Below are positions 11,949-23,860 of a DNA stretch of 64,000 nucleotides, piece by piece. Source of the stretch: Eonycteris spelaea (taxonomy: Eukaryota; Chordata; Mammalia; Chiroptera; Pteropodidae). The stretch's first letter is position 1. Each line of letters begins with the position of its first letter. Made by a program: the position numbers and the translations under genes. Under the pieces are notes generated by a model. That model saw nothing but the letters and a program-made list of their open reading frames with translations. It was not told the origin of the DNA and did not search any database. The stretch lies in assembly GCA_003508835.1 (NCBI GenBank), contig PUFA01000003.1, forward strand, positions 11,013,501 through 11,077,500, read 5' to 3'.

Positions 11949-12357
11949 ACGATGTCCTATCTCTTGCTTAGTTAAGCCTCCCTACACCTCCCTGGCTTTT
12001 CTTTCCTCTGCAGGTAAGTTACATGGCTGGATCATTATTGCTCTCCCTTTTGTCCTATTATTCTAGGTTCCTCCCTCCCTTATGTTTTGATTAGAATTTT
12101 CAGTGCAAGATGTCTCTTCTGTTGTTTCTTGATCTTCATTATAACAATAATAGATTGCTTTTAATTGCCCATTTAAAAGCAACTCACACTTTTTCCTGGT
12201 GAGTTTGTGGATGAAATATCCATACAAATATACATCAAAGAGAACTGAACACTAGATCACATATTTTCAGTGCTTGGATTTGGGTTAATCTTTGGTTCCT
12301 GACACTGCTGGCACTGTCTGTATATCTGTGTATGGCCTCTTTTTGCTATGTGTATAG

Positions 12358-12358
<1 letters not shown>
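11949..12358. other. Unique sequence, no gene seen
   Basis: Nothing recognisable. Confidence 0.45.
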
Positions 12359-12405
<47 letters not shown>

Positions 12406-12407
12406 AT
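12359..12407. repeat. (GT)n microsatellite
   Basis: Over 20 uninterrupted TG units, probably polymorphic. The minus-strand frame full of His-Thr is this repeat. Confidence 0.97.
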
Positions 12408-12564
12408 TGTCATAAGCATCCAGGAGTGTGTATCTGCCACAGGAACCAGACACCTGCATAACTTGTCTACCCTTCTGTGTGGCTTTTCTAGCTCATTGTT
12501 TGCTCCCCTCAATGTGAACTAATCACTTTTCTGAATCTTGTGGTTTACCTTTCCCTTTAAAACA

Positions 12565-13262
12565 TAGTTTTATTGTAAATGTACATTCCTAAGATGATAA
12601 TGCTTGGTTGGTTATTTTTAATTTTTTAGAAAAGGAAATTATGTTGCCTGTAGTCTCCTGGAACCAACTTTTTTTCAATGGTACTGTATTGCCAAGAATA
12701 TTGTTGTATGTAGTGGCAGTTCATTACTTTTGAGTGCCTCACAGTATTTCATTGTGGAGTGCTCTAGATTACTTATCCGTTTGGAACGTTTCCTGATTTT
12801 GGCTTCCAAGAATAGTACTGCTATGAATACTTTTGTACATCTTCCTGTTGCACATATGTAGAAGTTTCTCATCAGTACATACCCAGAAGAAGAATTTGGA
12901 ATTAGAGGATATATTACTATTTAACTTTACAAAATAATAACAAATTCTTTTCCAATGAGATTTTGCTAATTTACTATTCCCCTGGCCATCCTGTGTATCC
13001 ATATCATCCTTCTTAATTTTGCCAGTCAAATGGGTATCAAAGACATCTCATTATGCATTTTCTTGATACTTCCTCAAATGTGTATTGATCATGTGTATTT
13101 CCTCTTCTGTGAGATGGTTGTTCATGTCTTCTATCCCTTTCTTTCTATCATTCTGTTGGCTCCTTGTAGATTTATAGTAGTTCTTTGTATATTCTCAATA
13201 CTTATCCTTTGTTGGTGGTATGTGTGGCAAATATATATATTTTTCAATTTATAATTTATCTT
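12565..13262 (-). mobile_element. Old L1, antisense 3' region
   Basis: A strongly diverged antisense copy of the ORF2 end. The patterns are ACTGCTATGAATACTTTTGT near 12818, AGTCAAATGGGTATCAAAGA near 13024 (the usual gtgggtgtgaagtggtatct place) and GTAGTTCTTTGTATATTCTC near 13176. The left limit is uncertain. Confidence 0.7.
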
Positions 13263-13829
13263 TTCCTATGTTCAGTGTGTAAGATCACATTTTGGCACCT
13301 TTCCCTCTTTTGACAACTCTCTTCATTTAACACCATCAGCTGTCCCCAAAACAGAACCAACACTTGACATAGTCTTGTGTTATATTCCTAATGTATCTGC
13401 ATTATGGTTTTCATGATTTCAAGTAACTGTATATTAAACATATTTTAGGATCTCAGTGGTGAGGAATGTCCCCAAGGTATTTATTTGCATTTAAATAGGG
13501 AGGTTTTAAGGCCTAGGATTATGGCTTGGAAATAATATTTCTGGGCAGAGAGACTACTGTCCTCAACTCTTAGCTATCTGTACCCACAGGTCCTCGGGTA
13601 GCTGAAATATGCCCAGGATTCACATTTTATAGAACTCTTCTGAAATACAGTTCCCCAGGAAGCTTTCATTTTTCTCCAAGTAGTAAAACTCCCACTTTCT
13701 GATAGTTACAAAGATAGGTTTTGTTGTCATAATGCTTTCTCTGTGTGCTGCTTTGCAATCAGAGTTTTTACCACTCAGTGGGTCCATCATTGAACAGCCC
13801 ATTACAGGCAAACACATATCTGTTTGCCT
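13263..13829. other. Unique sequence, no gene seen
   Basis: No recognisable gene or repeat. Confidence 0.45.
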
Positions 13830-14440
13830 CTATTATTGTCATAATCAAAAGGCGGGGCTACATTGAAATATTTGTTTCGTGTATGCATATCTGTTATCCG
13901 AAGGGCCCTTTAACCTAAATGGTGTGCTTTCTGTAATGTCTTCGGTTAATGAATGGGTCTGTGAGGGCCTCAGAGCAGTGCAATGTGGGAAGAATGCTAT
14001 AATTTCTTTTTAACATGCAGGAATTCTGAATACGAGAAAATGCATGCCAAATTTTATTGCTTCTAAATCTGAATAATTGTATTTCTGGGCTGTGCATCTG
14101 GGTAGATAATAAAGCCACAAAACAATTTAATGAAACATATAAAAAATAAAATGACATTACTAAATATTATAATATGAAGAAACTATTTTTTGCATATTGT
14201 CACCTAATCTTTCAACCATATAGCAACAAATAATGCAACCATAATTGAAAGTTTTATTATCCTTATGAGTAAATTGAGCTCAAATTTACCTTGTTCTTGT
14301 TAGTTGGTGGGCAAATCTATTGGGGTTACTGACAGGATTTCATTTGTGTGTTGGATTATTTTTTCTCTCTTTCTATGGAATCTAAAGTGATCAATAAATA
14401 GCACTGCTGCTTAATCGATTCTGAACTCAGCTCTTCAGAA
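13830..14440. other. Candidate conserved noncoding block
   Basis: AT-rich unique sequence with no visible transposon. It has CpGs retained at 13852, 13879, 13899, 13941 and 14033, and several TAAT, ATTA and TGCAT words. The base composition and lack of repeats resemble developmental enhancer sequence. This is pattern-based inference only. Confidence 0.25.
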
Positions 14441-16489
14441 AGCCACTCCTCGGCCCTGTGACCCATGCTGGCAGCCAGCCCTGTGTCTGCTGAGTTTCAG
14501 AAACTGGCTCTACACACCATGAACCTTCCTGGTCCTAAAGCCCCACAAATACACCTAGGAGCCCAGTCTTTACTCTTTATTTGCTGCTTCCCATATTTCC
14601 CTATTCCAGTCGTACAACTCTGGATGGGGATGGTCCATTTGCTATGCGAGGAGCTTGATTGCATTTCTGGAGTAAAGACTGGAGATTATTGACTTGTGTT
14701 GCCTACCAAAAAGATCTCTCATCCCACTTTGTAGAAGGCCACAAACTGCCTGCATGACAGAAATTCAGGCGGAGGCTGCGCCGTAGGAAGACACCCACTG
14801 GCGTTTCTGATCTTGAGACCCATGTGTTCTCAGGGTAGGCCATGAGGTGTGGGGGATGCCAGGCCTCAGGAAAAGATGGCACATCTTTCTGAGGTGTCTG
14901 AAGTGTTGTGGGATAACCTCTTCTGATTTCAGTAGTAATTTAGTTTATGTTTATTATAAAATGTTTAGCCTATTTTCTGGAGCCTTGGTTTGGAGAATCA
15001 ATCTACTTGGCTTCCAGGTCCACTGCAGTGAGCCTTTTGAGATTGTGCAAATGTGAGAGAGGACAGTTCTTCATTAGCAGACCCCAGGGCACCTCACAGC
15101 AAGGAAGCCCAGGCTCCAGGCATCACACCCTTCTTTCTCACTTCCAGGAAGTCTTTTATCCCTCACATCTGCCTTAGGGAATAAGAATTAGCAGGAAAGG
15201 CTAGTATCAGGCAAGTGACCTTTCCAGACTGTCTACCCTGGGAGATCCCTGGAATGGAGTCTGGATCCTATTCTATTAGAGTCCTCCCCCCCCAACCCCT
15301 CCCAGAGACCTTGCTCTCTTTTCCTACCATTTGGCTTAGGTCAGGTCTACTCTAGCCCATCTGGTGTGTTTTAGTAACTTCATGCTTCAAAGAGAAAGGG
15401 TTGGGCTTTCCTCCCAAGGACCTGATGTGCTTATGCAGATGTACTCAGACCTTTACCCTTACCCTCCAGCTACAAATACAAATGAGTGAGTGCGGAGAGG
15501 AGACCCAACACATCTGGTTTCTTCTGCTGGGGGCTGCTGACCAGTCAAGTTTCCTTCACATATTTTCCTTCCCCACCAAGAGCAAATCTGTGGGGCCCTT
15601 TGGTTACGCTTTATATCAGCATCCAAGTCCATCTGCTCCTGGAAGTCCTTCAACTTCAAAGATAGTGAAAACTCTTCTTAATAGATGCTGCATATGGTTA
15701 AGAAATCTCACCAACAATAAATTGCGCATCCATTGAACAATGTCATGGTGATATTTTGAAGGAATTTTTTTTTTTCAAATGAGACATCCAAGAAATGTGC
15801 GGCTTGCTATGTCTCAAGTCTTTTGACTCATTCTCAGATTCTGTTGGGGGTGTCTGGGAAATGGAGGTAGTAGAGGAGAGGTGATGAGGAAGCCTCTTTA
15901 CTTTCTCTTGTTCTTTGGATAATTCCGTATAAAATTTTGAAAACATTGGATTGGGCCAGTCTTTAATTTTCCTAGTAGCTCTCTGGGGGAGAACACATTC
16001 TCCTCACCCCTCATGTGGGGGGACATCTACACTCTTGACTTTGTCCCAGTCTCCCTTCTGTGCATTGGGGGATGGAAATGAGGAGCAGGGGAGCAATGAC
16101 AGAGGACACTAAAGTCAGGCCTTGCTCTCTGGTCAGAGGGAGCCTGTCTGCAGGATTCCTATCTTCTCCACTACAATATGCAGAGCAGGAGAAGCCAGAG
16201 GTTGTTCAACTGCAGGGATGCTAATTTAGGGATGAAGGACTGGCCACAGAGCTGAAGCTATGCTCTCCAATCAGCTCTTAGCTGCAGTAGAGATGATCGT
16301 TTGTTCTCCTTTTCCTAGACTTCCATGTCTATTCTTCAATTTACTTTGAGAGGAGAGGGAAGCAAGGCTGTTACTGATGTATTTAAATTGTGATAGAGAA
16401 GAAAATGACCTCAAGGTGAATTTTGGAAGCAAAGTTGAATAGTAGCATAATTCTTGTAGAAACATTTTTTTCTCAGTTGCGTTAAAGTG
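14441..16489. other. Unique sequence, no gene seen
   Basis: About 2 kb with no repeat family recognised. It contains a C tract at 15286-15293 and a T tract near 15764-15775. Frames of up to 111 codons (for example 15401-15736, plus) have no family resemblance and no splice-site context that I can support. Confidence 0.45.
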
Positions 16490-18102
16490 TTTTTTTTTTA
16501 AACTGTAGTAAAGTATACATAACATAAAATTTATCATCTTAGCCATTTTAAGGGTATAGTTCAGTGTTATTAAGTACATTTACATTATTGTACAAGCAAT
16601 CCCCGTAACTCTTTTCATCTTGCAAAACTGAAACTCTATAACTAACCAAACAACTCCCATTTCCTCTCCCTCCATCCCCTGGTAACCACTCTTCTACTTT
16701 CTGTCTATGAATTGAGTCTGCTAGGCACCTCACATAAGTGAAATCATATAGTATTTATGTTTTTGTGACTGGCTTATTTCACTCGACATAGTGTCCTCAA
16801 GGTTCTTCCATGTTTAGCATGTGCTAGAATTTCCTTTTTTTCTAGACGAAATATTATTCCATTTTTATTCCTTTGTTTATCCATTTATCTGTCAAAGGAC
16901 ACTTGGGTTGCCTACACCTTTTGACTTTTGTGACTAATGCTGCTATTAACATGAGTGTATAAATATTTCTTTAAGATCCTGTTTTCAGTTATTTTGATTA
17001 TATCCCCAGAAATGGAATTCCTGGATCATATGGTAATTCTGTGTTTAATTTTCTGAGGAACTGCCATATTGCTTGCCATAGCAATTGTACCATTTTATAT
17101 TTCCAACAGTATACAAGGGTACCAATTACTCCACATTTTTGCAAACACTTGCTATTTTCTGTTTTTTTTTTTTTGACAGTGACCATTCTATTGGGTATGA
17201 GGTAGTATCCTGTTGTGTTTTTGATTTGCATTTCCCTAATGATGACTGTTGTTTAGCCTCCTTTCATGTGCTCCTTGTGTGTCTATTCAAATCATTTGCC
17301 CATTTTCATTCAAGTGTTTTTTTTTTTTTGAGTTGTATGAGTTCTTTATATATTATAGATATTAACACAGATATGTGATTTGCATATATTAATTCCAGTT
17401 CTGTGAGTTGCCCTTATACTCTGTTGATTGTGTCTTTTGATGCACAATAATTTAAAATTTTGATATAGTTCAGTTTATTTATTTCTGCTTTTGTTGCCTG
17501 TGTTTTTGGTTTCACATCCAAGAAATCATTGCCAAATCCAATGCCATGAAAGTTTTTCTCTTTCTTTTCTTCTAATAGTTTTAGTTTTTAGTTATTGTCA
17601 TTAGGTCTTTGATGCATTTTGAGTTACGTTTTATATATGGTATAAAGTAAGGGTCCAAATTTATTCTTTTGCACATGGATATCTGGTTTTCCCCATTTCA
17701 TGTTCTTGGCATCCTTGTTGAAAATCATTAGACCATATAATATGATGGTTTCTTTCTGAGCTCTCTCTTCTATTGCATTGGTCCATATGTCTGTCTGAAT
17801 GCAGTACTGTTTTGATTCCTGTATCTTTGTAGTAAGTTTTGTTCTTGTTCAAGATTGTCTTGGCTATTTGGGGTTCCTTGAGATTGCATAAAAATTTTAA
17901 GATAGATTTGACTTTCTGTAAAAACACTGTTGTAATTTTGATAGAGATTATGTTAAATCTGTAGATTGGGTAGTATGGACATCTTAACATTGTCTTCTAA
18001 CCCGTAAACAAGGATGTTTTTTCATTTAGTGGTGCCTTTAATTTTTTTCAGGAACGTTTTTTTGTTTTAAGTGTACAAGTCTTTCATCTCTTGCTTAAGT
18101 TT
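16490..18102 (-). mobile_element. L1 LINE, antisense 3'UTR into ORF2
   Basis: A long antisense L1. It starts in the 3'UTR (ACATAACATAAAATTTATCA near 16518), passes the ORF2 stop region and runs through the reverse complement of the C-terminal half of ORF2 (TTGCATTTCCCTAATGATGA near 17226, and the block near 17820 reading TGTATCTTTGTAGTAAG). It is interrupted at 18103 by a younger insertion and resumes at 18351. Confidence 0.92.
16998..17231 (-). pseudogene. L1 ORF2 C-terminal remnant
   Basis: The L1 ORF2 protein is an endonuclease and reverse transcriptase that acts at chromosomal target sites. Here only a fragment of the region near its C-terminus is left. The open stretch ends in ELPYDPGIPFLG, a recognisable variant of the conserved L1 motif, preceded by QFLRKLNT. 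The upstream part of this frame is not L1-like, because the true frame shifts. Stops and frameshifts surround it, so it cannot make an active protein. It lies within the antisense L1 that starts at 16490. Confidence 0.85.
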
Positions 18103-18108
18103 TATTTT

Positions 18109-18139
<31 letters not shown>

Positions 18140-18350
18140 TTTATTTATGACATTGGTTAACGAAATCCAGTAAGTTTCAGTGTACAATTTAACAGTAAGG
18201 CTCACGTGTGCGCACGTGTGTATTGTATGTTCCCCTCCTATAGTTGAACAGCATGAACAATAGACGAGTGGTTACCAGAGGGTGGGGGTGAGTGGGGAGG
18301 AGGGTGGTAGATGGGGTAAAAGGGGAAAAATATGTGGTGACAGAAAGAAA
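18103..18350 (-). mobile_element. Short twin-primed L1 3' end with target-site duplication
   Basis: An L1 3' end inserted into the older L1. The left half is antisense: a (TTTA)n tract at 18103-18146 (the tail) and then ACATTGGTTAACGAAATCC near 18150. The right half from about 18265 reads in the sense direction (GTGGTTACCAGAGGG near 18270, TGTGGTGACAGAAAG near 18333). The copy is flanked by the 14-base repeat TCTTGCTTAAGTTT at 18089 and 18351. The inverted 5' part plus the target-site duplication is the signature of twin priming. Confidence 0.8.
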
Positions 18351-18625
18351 TCTTGCTTAAGTTTATTTCCAAATGTTTTATAGTTTTTGATGTTTTTGTA
18401 GATGGGATTGTTTGCTTTTTTTTTTTTATTTTTTGGATTGTTCACTGTTAGTTTATTGCAGTTGATTTTAGTGTGTTGATTTTGTATCCTGCAACTTTGC
18501 CAAATTCGTTTATTGGTTCTAATAGGTGTGTGTGTGTGTGTGTGTGTGCGCGTGCGTGCGCACGCATGTGCATATGCATGTGTATGTGGACTTTTTAGGG
18601 TTTTCTACATATAATATTTTTAGAA
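18351..18625 (-). mobile_element. L1 antisense, continuation
   Basis: Continuation of the L1 from 16490. TTGTATCCTGCAACTTTGCC at 18482 and GGTTTTCTACATATAATA near 18600 are the reverse complement of the ORF2 reverse-transcriptase region. A GT-rich tract has expanded inside it at 18526. Confidence 0.9.
18526..18590. repeat. (GT)n with GC-alternating core
   Basis: TG repeats continue into GTGCGCGTGCGTGCGCACGC and then CATGTGCATATGCATGTG. This is almost perfect alternating purine-pyrimidine sequence with a self-complementary centre. Confidence 0.9.
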
Positions 18626-18784
18626 TCAAATATTTCTTCAGTGGATCTTCTGCAATTCTTCAAGGGGTTTTCTTATCTCTCACCCCCTTGACTTTCTTCC
18701 TAGTATCAACTTCTGGCCCCTTTGGAGCTTTCTTTTTATCTAGCCATGTTACTTCTCTGATTAATCTATTTCAGTGACTTCATT

Positions 18785-19212
18785 GTCCTTCTGGTAACCT
18801 TGGGGCAATGCCTGAACTCCTTAATAGAGTTTAGTAGGTCCTTCAGGATCCTGACCTGCTCCAGAGATCATGAATTACTTCAGTCCTTTGAACATACTCT
18901 GCTTGCCTTAGGACCTTTGCACTATTTCCTTTGCCTGTATGACTGCCGTCTCCCCAGCCCCTATCTCTGGCTCACTCAATGTGTCAGAGAGCCTTTTTGG
19001 CCTGGTGTAACTGTTAGGAGATCATAGTATATGGCCCCATAGAACCCTGTGCTTTGTTCCATGGTATACCCATATAGTATTTTATTTGTCTCTTTTGTAT
19101 GTCTCTCCAACTAGACTGTGGTGTCCGTCCATATACAGGGGACTGTGGCTTGCTCCTTAATGTATTCTGAGTGCTCAGCATAATTATAGGCATAGAAAAG
19201 GTGCTCAGGAAG
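18785..19212 (+). mobile_element. L2 LINE 3' region
   Basis: Contains the L2 blocks GCCTTAGGACCTTTGCACTA near 18905, the CTAGACTGTGGTGTCC stretch near 19112 and a tail reading GTGCTCAGGAAG. Sense orientation, 5' truncated and old. Confidence 0.75.
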
Positions 19213-19819
19213 GACACGTGGTGTGAAGCTTTGGAGAAGTAGTATTCCATTCCCTGAGTGAAAGGGAGCAGAACGGGCTGGAACTCAGGGAAACTTAGGA
19301 GGGGGCAGATCTTCCTCTCTGACCTATTATAATTCTGACTGCTTCATATAGTTCTCATAGTCAAACTACATTTCATGCAAAAAATATTTATTGAGCATCC
19401 ACTTGTTCTTCTCCCCATGGGCACATCAAGGTGGAAATGGGTTAAGATAAGGAGCAACATTTACCTGGAAATTAATTCAGGTGAAACATCCTGGGGAAGA
19501 ATGCAAAGTAGTAAAAGAATTCAGTGTATAAAGAATACAATAAAGGTGAGGAGAGGTAGTTAAAAGAACAAACAAGGGTGGAAGTGGTTTGACAATGCAA
19601 AGAGCAAGAGTAGGACCTAAAGGTCTGGTGTGTAGTGCCTCTACTAAGGCTGTGGAGTGCTTGATGCTTGTGCTTGAACAACGGAAGGACAGGAGTCCCG
19701 CCCTATGCTACAGGGTTTTCTCTAGGAGGGAAAGCAAATAGCCCTTTTCATTAGCCCAAACATTTTGGTGTCAGTCATCACGTAGAGTTAGGACCAGAGG
19801 CTCAAGCAGTGAAAAGATG
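19213..19819. other. Unique sequence with a possible L2 scrap
   Basis: AAATATTTATTGAGCATCCA at 19382 resembles the reverse L2 terminal motif, but it does not extend. Otherwise nothing is recognised. Confidence 0.4.
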
Positions 19820-20000
19820 TAATACTGTGGTTTATTAAGCTGCTATTGTGTGCTAGGTATGGCACTGGCCTATGCTTACCACACAGTGGCACTCTCATTA
19901 TTTACTCCCAATAATATATGAAAACACCATCCACATATGACAGATGAGTAACCGAAGGTTGAATATTTGATCCGCTTCACAGTGATAGTTACTCTGGGAA
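19820..20000 (-). mobile_element. MIR SINE
   Basis: Reverse MIR: GTGTGCTAGGTATGGCACTG near 19848, then ATGACAGATGAGTAACCGA near 19936. It covers most of the element. Confidence 0.7.
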
Positions 20001-20284
20001 AGAATCACATGGACCATATAAAGTATTATAAAGACACTTAAGAACTTAATAACCAGTTTGGGACTGGAGATACCTTTTTAACAATGTTTTTTGAAACTAG
20101 AGAAAACTGTTAAAGTTATAATTTCACAGACTTTTCTTTATCATTGATATTTTAAAAATCAGGTAAAAAGTATCTTCTGCTCCCCTGCTATGTATACTAT
20201 GATCCATTCAGCCCTTTGAGAGCCCAGGGAGAGGAAACTGGAGTCTTGCTATGGCTTAGTTCTACAGACCTGCTGGACATATTT

Positions 20285-20425
20285 TCCCACAGGACTCTAA
20301 GCTCTGAGAATTCTGGGATTTTTGTTTTGGTCACAGCTGTATTCTTAGAGCCAAAAAGAGTGCCCAGTACACAGCAAATGCTCAGTAAATATTTGTTGAA
20401 TGAATCAATTAATAAATGAAAGTTT
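20285..20425 (+). mobile_element. L2 LINE 3' terminus
   Basis: A clear L2 ending: CAAATGCTCAGTAAATATTT near 20375 followed by GTTGAATGAATCAATTAA. Confidence 0.85.
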
Positions 20426-20694
20426 ACTCACAAAAGGCAGCTAAAAACTGTGCAGAATAACATGTAATCTAACTCCAGGATGTGTTGCTTGAGACGTAAG
20501 ATCCAAGAGCCACTCAAAAAGAAGATGATGGCTACTAGCTGCCATTACTGGAGAAGTAAGAGGCTACCATTTGCTCTTTTTAGTGAAGATTTGGAGTTGA
20601 GTGTTGAAAGATGAACAAGTGGTTAGGATTAGGAAGGACTATTCATAATGTGGGAATAGACTGAGCCCGACACAGGTTGTGGGGAGGATGCTGT

Positions 20695-20800
20695 ATAGTG
20701 ATAAGCAAACTGAGGCTTTAAGAAGGGAAAAGACCTGTCCAGCTTATGCCTTGGAAATGCATAGATTTGAATCTAGGCAATATGGATGAATGTAGAACTC
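20695..20800 (-). mobile_element. MIR SINE fragment
   Basis: GCAAACTGAGGCTTTAAGAA near 20704 plus the ATTTGAATCTAGGCAATATG block near 20764 fit reverse MIR. Confidence 0.6.
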
Positions 20801-21066
20801 AGTCTACATTTCTCTGATAAATCTGGATGATGGATGGGAAGTGGGAGATTGTGAGGAGCTATTTCAGTGGCAGAGAGGAGCTGTGAGGTGGAATGTCCTC
20901 TGATTTACACATATTTCTTGTCCATAGAGGTCGTCTTGTTGCTTCCTTTTCACCACTCAGGAGTTGGGGACAATATTTACATGGCCATTTACAAGTGCGT
21001 ATTAATAAGAGAACCACTTGGAAAAGGTGAAAAGTAGTACACAAAGACAGAGCATTTTTGTACTAG
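20801..21066. other. Unique sequence, no gene seen
   Basis: Nothing recognisable. Confidence 0.4.
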
Positions 21067-21312
21067 CCAGTGGTGAAAAATAAGGGCATTTCAAAGAATA
21101 TCATCGTATAACTTGATTTTTGCATAGAGAATTCAGACAGACTGCTTTTACAGACTTAAATAATCCCAGGATGAAAGATACTATATAAATGCAAAGTATT
21201 ATTATTATCCAGTGGTAGAAAAGGACATTTCAAAGAATGTTTCAGTACAGTACAATTTTATTTTGCACAGAGAGTTCAAGGGAAAAAGCTTTATTTCATA
21301 GACTTAAATAAT
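21067..21312. repeat. Old tandem duplication, two units of about 100 bp
   Basis: Two diverged direct copies lie at 21067-21164 and 21209-21312. Both begin CCAGTGGT, share GGCATTTCAAAGAAT or GACATTTCAAAGAAT, then a TTTTGCAYAGAGA block, and both end AGACTTAAATAAT. They align along their whole length with small indels. A spacer of 44 bases between them reads GCAAAGTATTATTATTAT. Confidence 0.8.
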
Positions 21313-21540
21313 ATCATTATGGAGCTACAGTAAAATAAATAATACAGATATGGTGTTAAAATAAATAATACAGTTAGAAGGCTTAAATAAATAATGGTGG
21401 AGAGAGAAGAGAAATTAAGAGTCCTGGGAGAAGGCGGGGGAGATGCAATTTTGAATTATAAGTAGTAGAGTATTGAGGTCCAAAAACTCCTGAAATATTC
21501 AGGATGTTTCTACACTGACCAAAAAAAAAAAAAATGTCAT
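21313..21540. repeat. A-rich region with a 17-base direct repeat
   Basis: TAAAATAAATAATACAG occurs at 21331 and again at 21357, and a related TAAATAAATAATG follows. A pure A14 tract lies at 21521-21534. Confidence 0.7.
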
Positions 21541-23860
21541 TGGACAGTTCACAGTTAGGGGATTGATCTGACAGTATTTTTATTTTTTATTGATAGACTT
21601 TCCCCATTGTTTCAATGAATGCAATATCAAAACTTTGGACAAAAAGTTAAAAATAACTAAATTCATCATTTTATGGCATTTATACAAAATGACTTCCTAA
21701 TTCTCCTTCCCTAATTCTTATTCCTTAGCCTGTACCTCATTTCCTTTGTCCAATTATGAATAAAACTACTTCATTTTCTACCGGCCTCAGAGCTGTCCCC
21801 TTTAAAAATTCAATCTTATTCTGTACCCCGCTATCTACTTTCCTCGGTGGTGTAGGTCCTGTCCACATCTCGTAGTTTAATGTTTCTTTAGGGTCAGAAT
21901 TCTTATCTTTTTTATAGAGGCAGGGATGCACCATCCCAGGCAGAACAATTGAACTTCTTTAGCCATGCACTTGAGCTGCGAGAATTTAGACCTGGGTTCT
22001 GAGGCATGAGATGCGTGTTCTTGGGAGGGGCTGCCATTAGCACTGAGGTTAGTTCCAAGCTTGGGAGGAGAACAGAGTTCTGGTTCCTGTGGGTGGGAAA
22101 GTTGGAGCCAGAAGGGGACCAGAGCACTGAAGTTGAGGCAGACCTCTTCCTCTCAAGGCGAGCATGAGATTCTGAATTCTCCCAGTTGTGGGAGCTGGAA
22201 ATAGTCTGTGAGGTGAAAAGACCAGGAAAGGTTCAGAGCTATGCTTGGAGAACAGAGAGATCCCCAGGAGGTCATCCCGTTGATGTTTGGGACATCTTGT
22301 CCTGGGAGAAGGGATGCAGGATGTTAGTATGGGCTAGAGGTAGAAGGCCTCAGGTGTTTTCTCCCCAGCCCAAAGTCTGGCAAACTGGGCCCTCCCTGTG
22401 CTCGAGGGACTTTTTAAGATCTTAGGACAATGGAGAGAAAATTCTTGTTCAGGAGTATCTTATTCAGGAGTCCCCTGCTGGGGACTCCCATTGGAGTGTT
22501 ACCTTCTCATTCTCCATTCAGATGTACTTCTCAAACACAGAGGTGACACACTGTATTTGCATTGAACCTGGCCATCAAAGCCTAGCTTTAGATCACAGCC
22601 TTTTTTAGCCTGAACTTGATGCCCTCCAGCCTAGCTCCTGCAGTCTGTTAGGTTAAAGTGTTCACCTTGCCATTTATATATTTTATTTTCTTAGATGAGG
22701 CTTTATCACTGGGTGGATTTTACTTTGTAACTGGATGATGAACCTCCTGTTTTCTCTCATCTCTTCCAGCCCATCCTCGTTCAGGTCTAGGCAGACGGTG
22801 GTTGTTCCATGGAGAATGATGGATTTGAAGAGAGGCAGGAAGCTGTGGCTAGTAATAGAATTGGGGAGGATTAGGAGAGGGATTGGGGAAGCCCCAACCC
22901 CAAGCCTCCTGTCTACAGAATACTGCAGTGCCCCTTTGAGTTTCCTCCTTGGCAGTTGAGGTTACATGTCTACTGGGACAGCCCCACAGGAAGGGAGTCA
23001 GGAAAAGCCTGGGGGCATTGCTTTTCTGGGAGCAAGGAGATGATGGGTTAGATGTGATGTTATGTAACTTTGAAGGGAAAGAAAAAACAAAACAAAATAG
23101 AAAGGCACGGAAAATATAAATAAAAAGAAGTGCAAAGTTTTATTGTCAACTGCTGCTGTCACCTCCTGAAACTACAGTCGTATCTAAGAAATATGTGACA
23201 TACTAATAGGAAGTAATTTACCCAAGGATGTTTTTGTGCCTTGAATTGCCTTCCCTGCTCAGCTGTGGGAAACTTTCCGAGTGTATATGCATGAGAGCCA
23301 GCGCGGTGCTTCAGAAGCTTCCCAATTTGTGCACAATGTGACTTTTATAAGGCCATTAAACTCATCTTGGGGAAAAGTGCTCTGGAAAACAGTGATACAT
23401 GGAATCTCGAGGAGCCCGTGAAGGCAGAGAGAAATGGCAAAATGATGACCAAACCCTCTTGGGTAAAGTGATTTTGAGGTGATGGCTCTTTCTTTGCTCA
23501 CCCTCCTGCCCACACCTGATTTCTTCTTTCTTTGCCCTTGAGGTTCTTTGCCAGCAGCTGGGTGGGCCCTTATTTGCACTGTCTTTGGTGCAAAGAGCAC
23601 TGTCATTTTTTCTTTGCTGTGGTTGGGGGGTGGGCCCTCTGGGACCCAGGCTCATGGGGCTTAGCTCTCAGCCCAGAAACAGCCACAGAGCTGTTGTGAC
23701 CCCAGCCAAGGAACTGGTGATGAAGCTCTGTAGCAGGTCCAGTGAGACCCCTCATAGGCCACGCCCACAGAAAGGGGAATCCAGGCGTTTTACTAGCCTA
23801 AGGATCTGGAGTCCTTGGGTAGGAGCAGGGAGGAAGGGCCAGAGACAAAAATATATTTAT
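21541..23860. other. Unique sequence, no gene seen
   Basis: About 2.3 kb with no family recognised. Several frames of 70-115 codons overlap on opposite strands near 23259-23890 and cannot all be real. None resembles a known protein. The stretch 23230-23450 keeps scattered CpGs (23278, 23301, 23303, 23408, 23416) and could be conserved. Confidence 0.45.

Noticed and set aside
12285..12512. His-Thr rich minus frame
   Set aside because: It is a translation of the (GT)n microsatellite.
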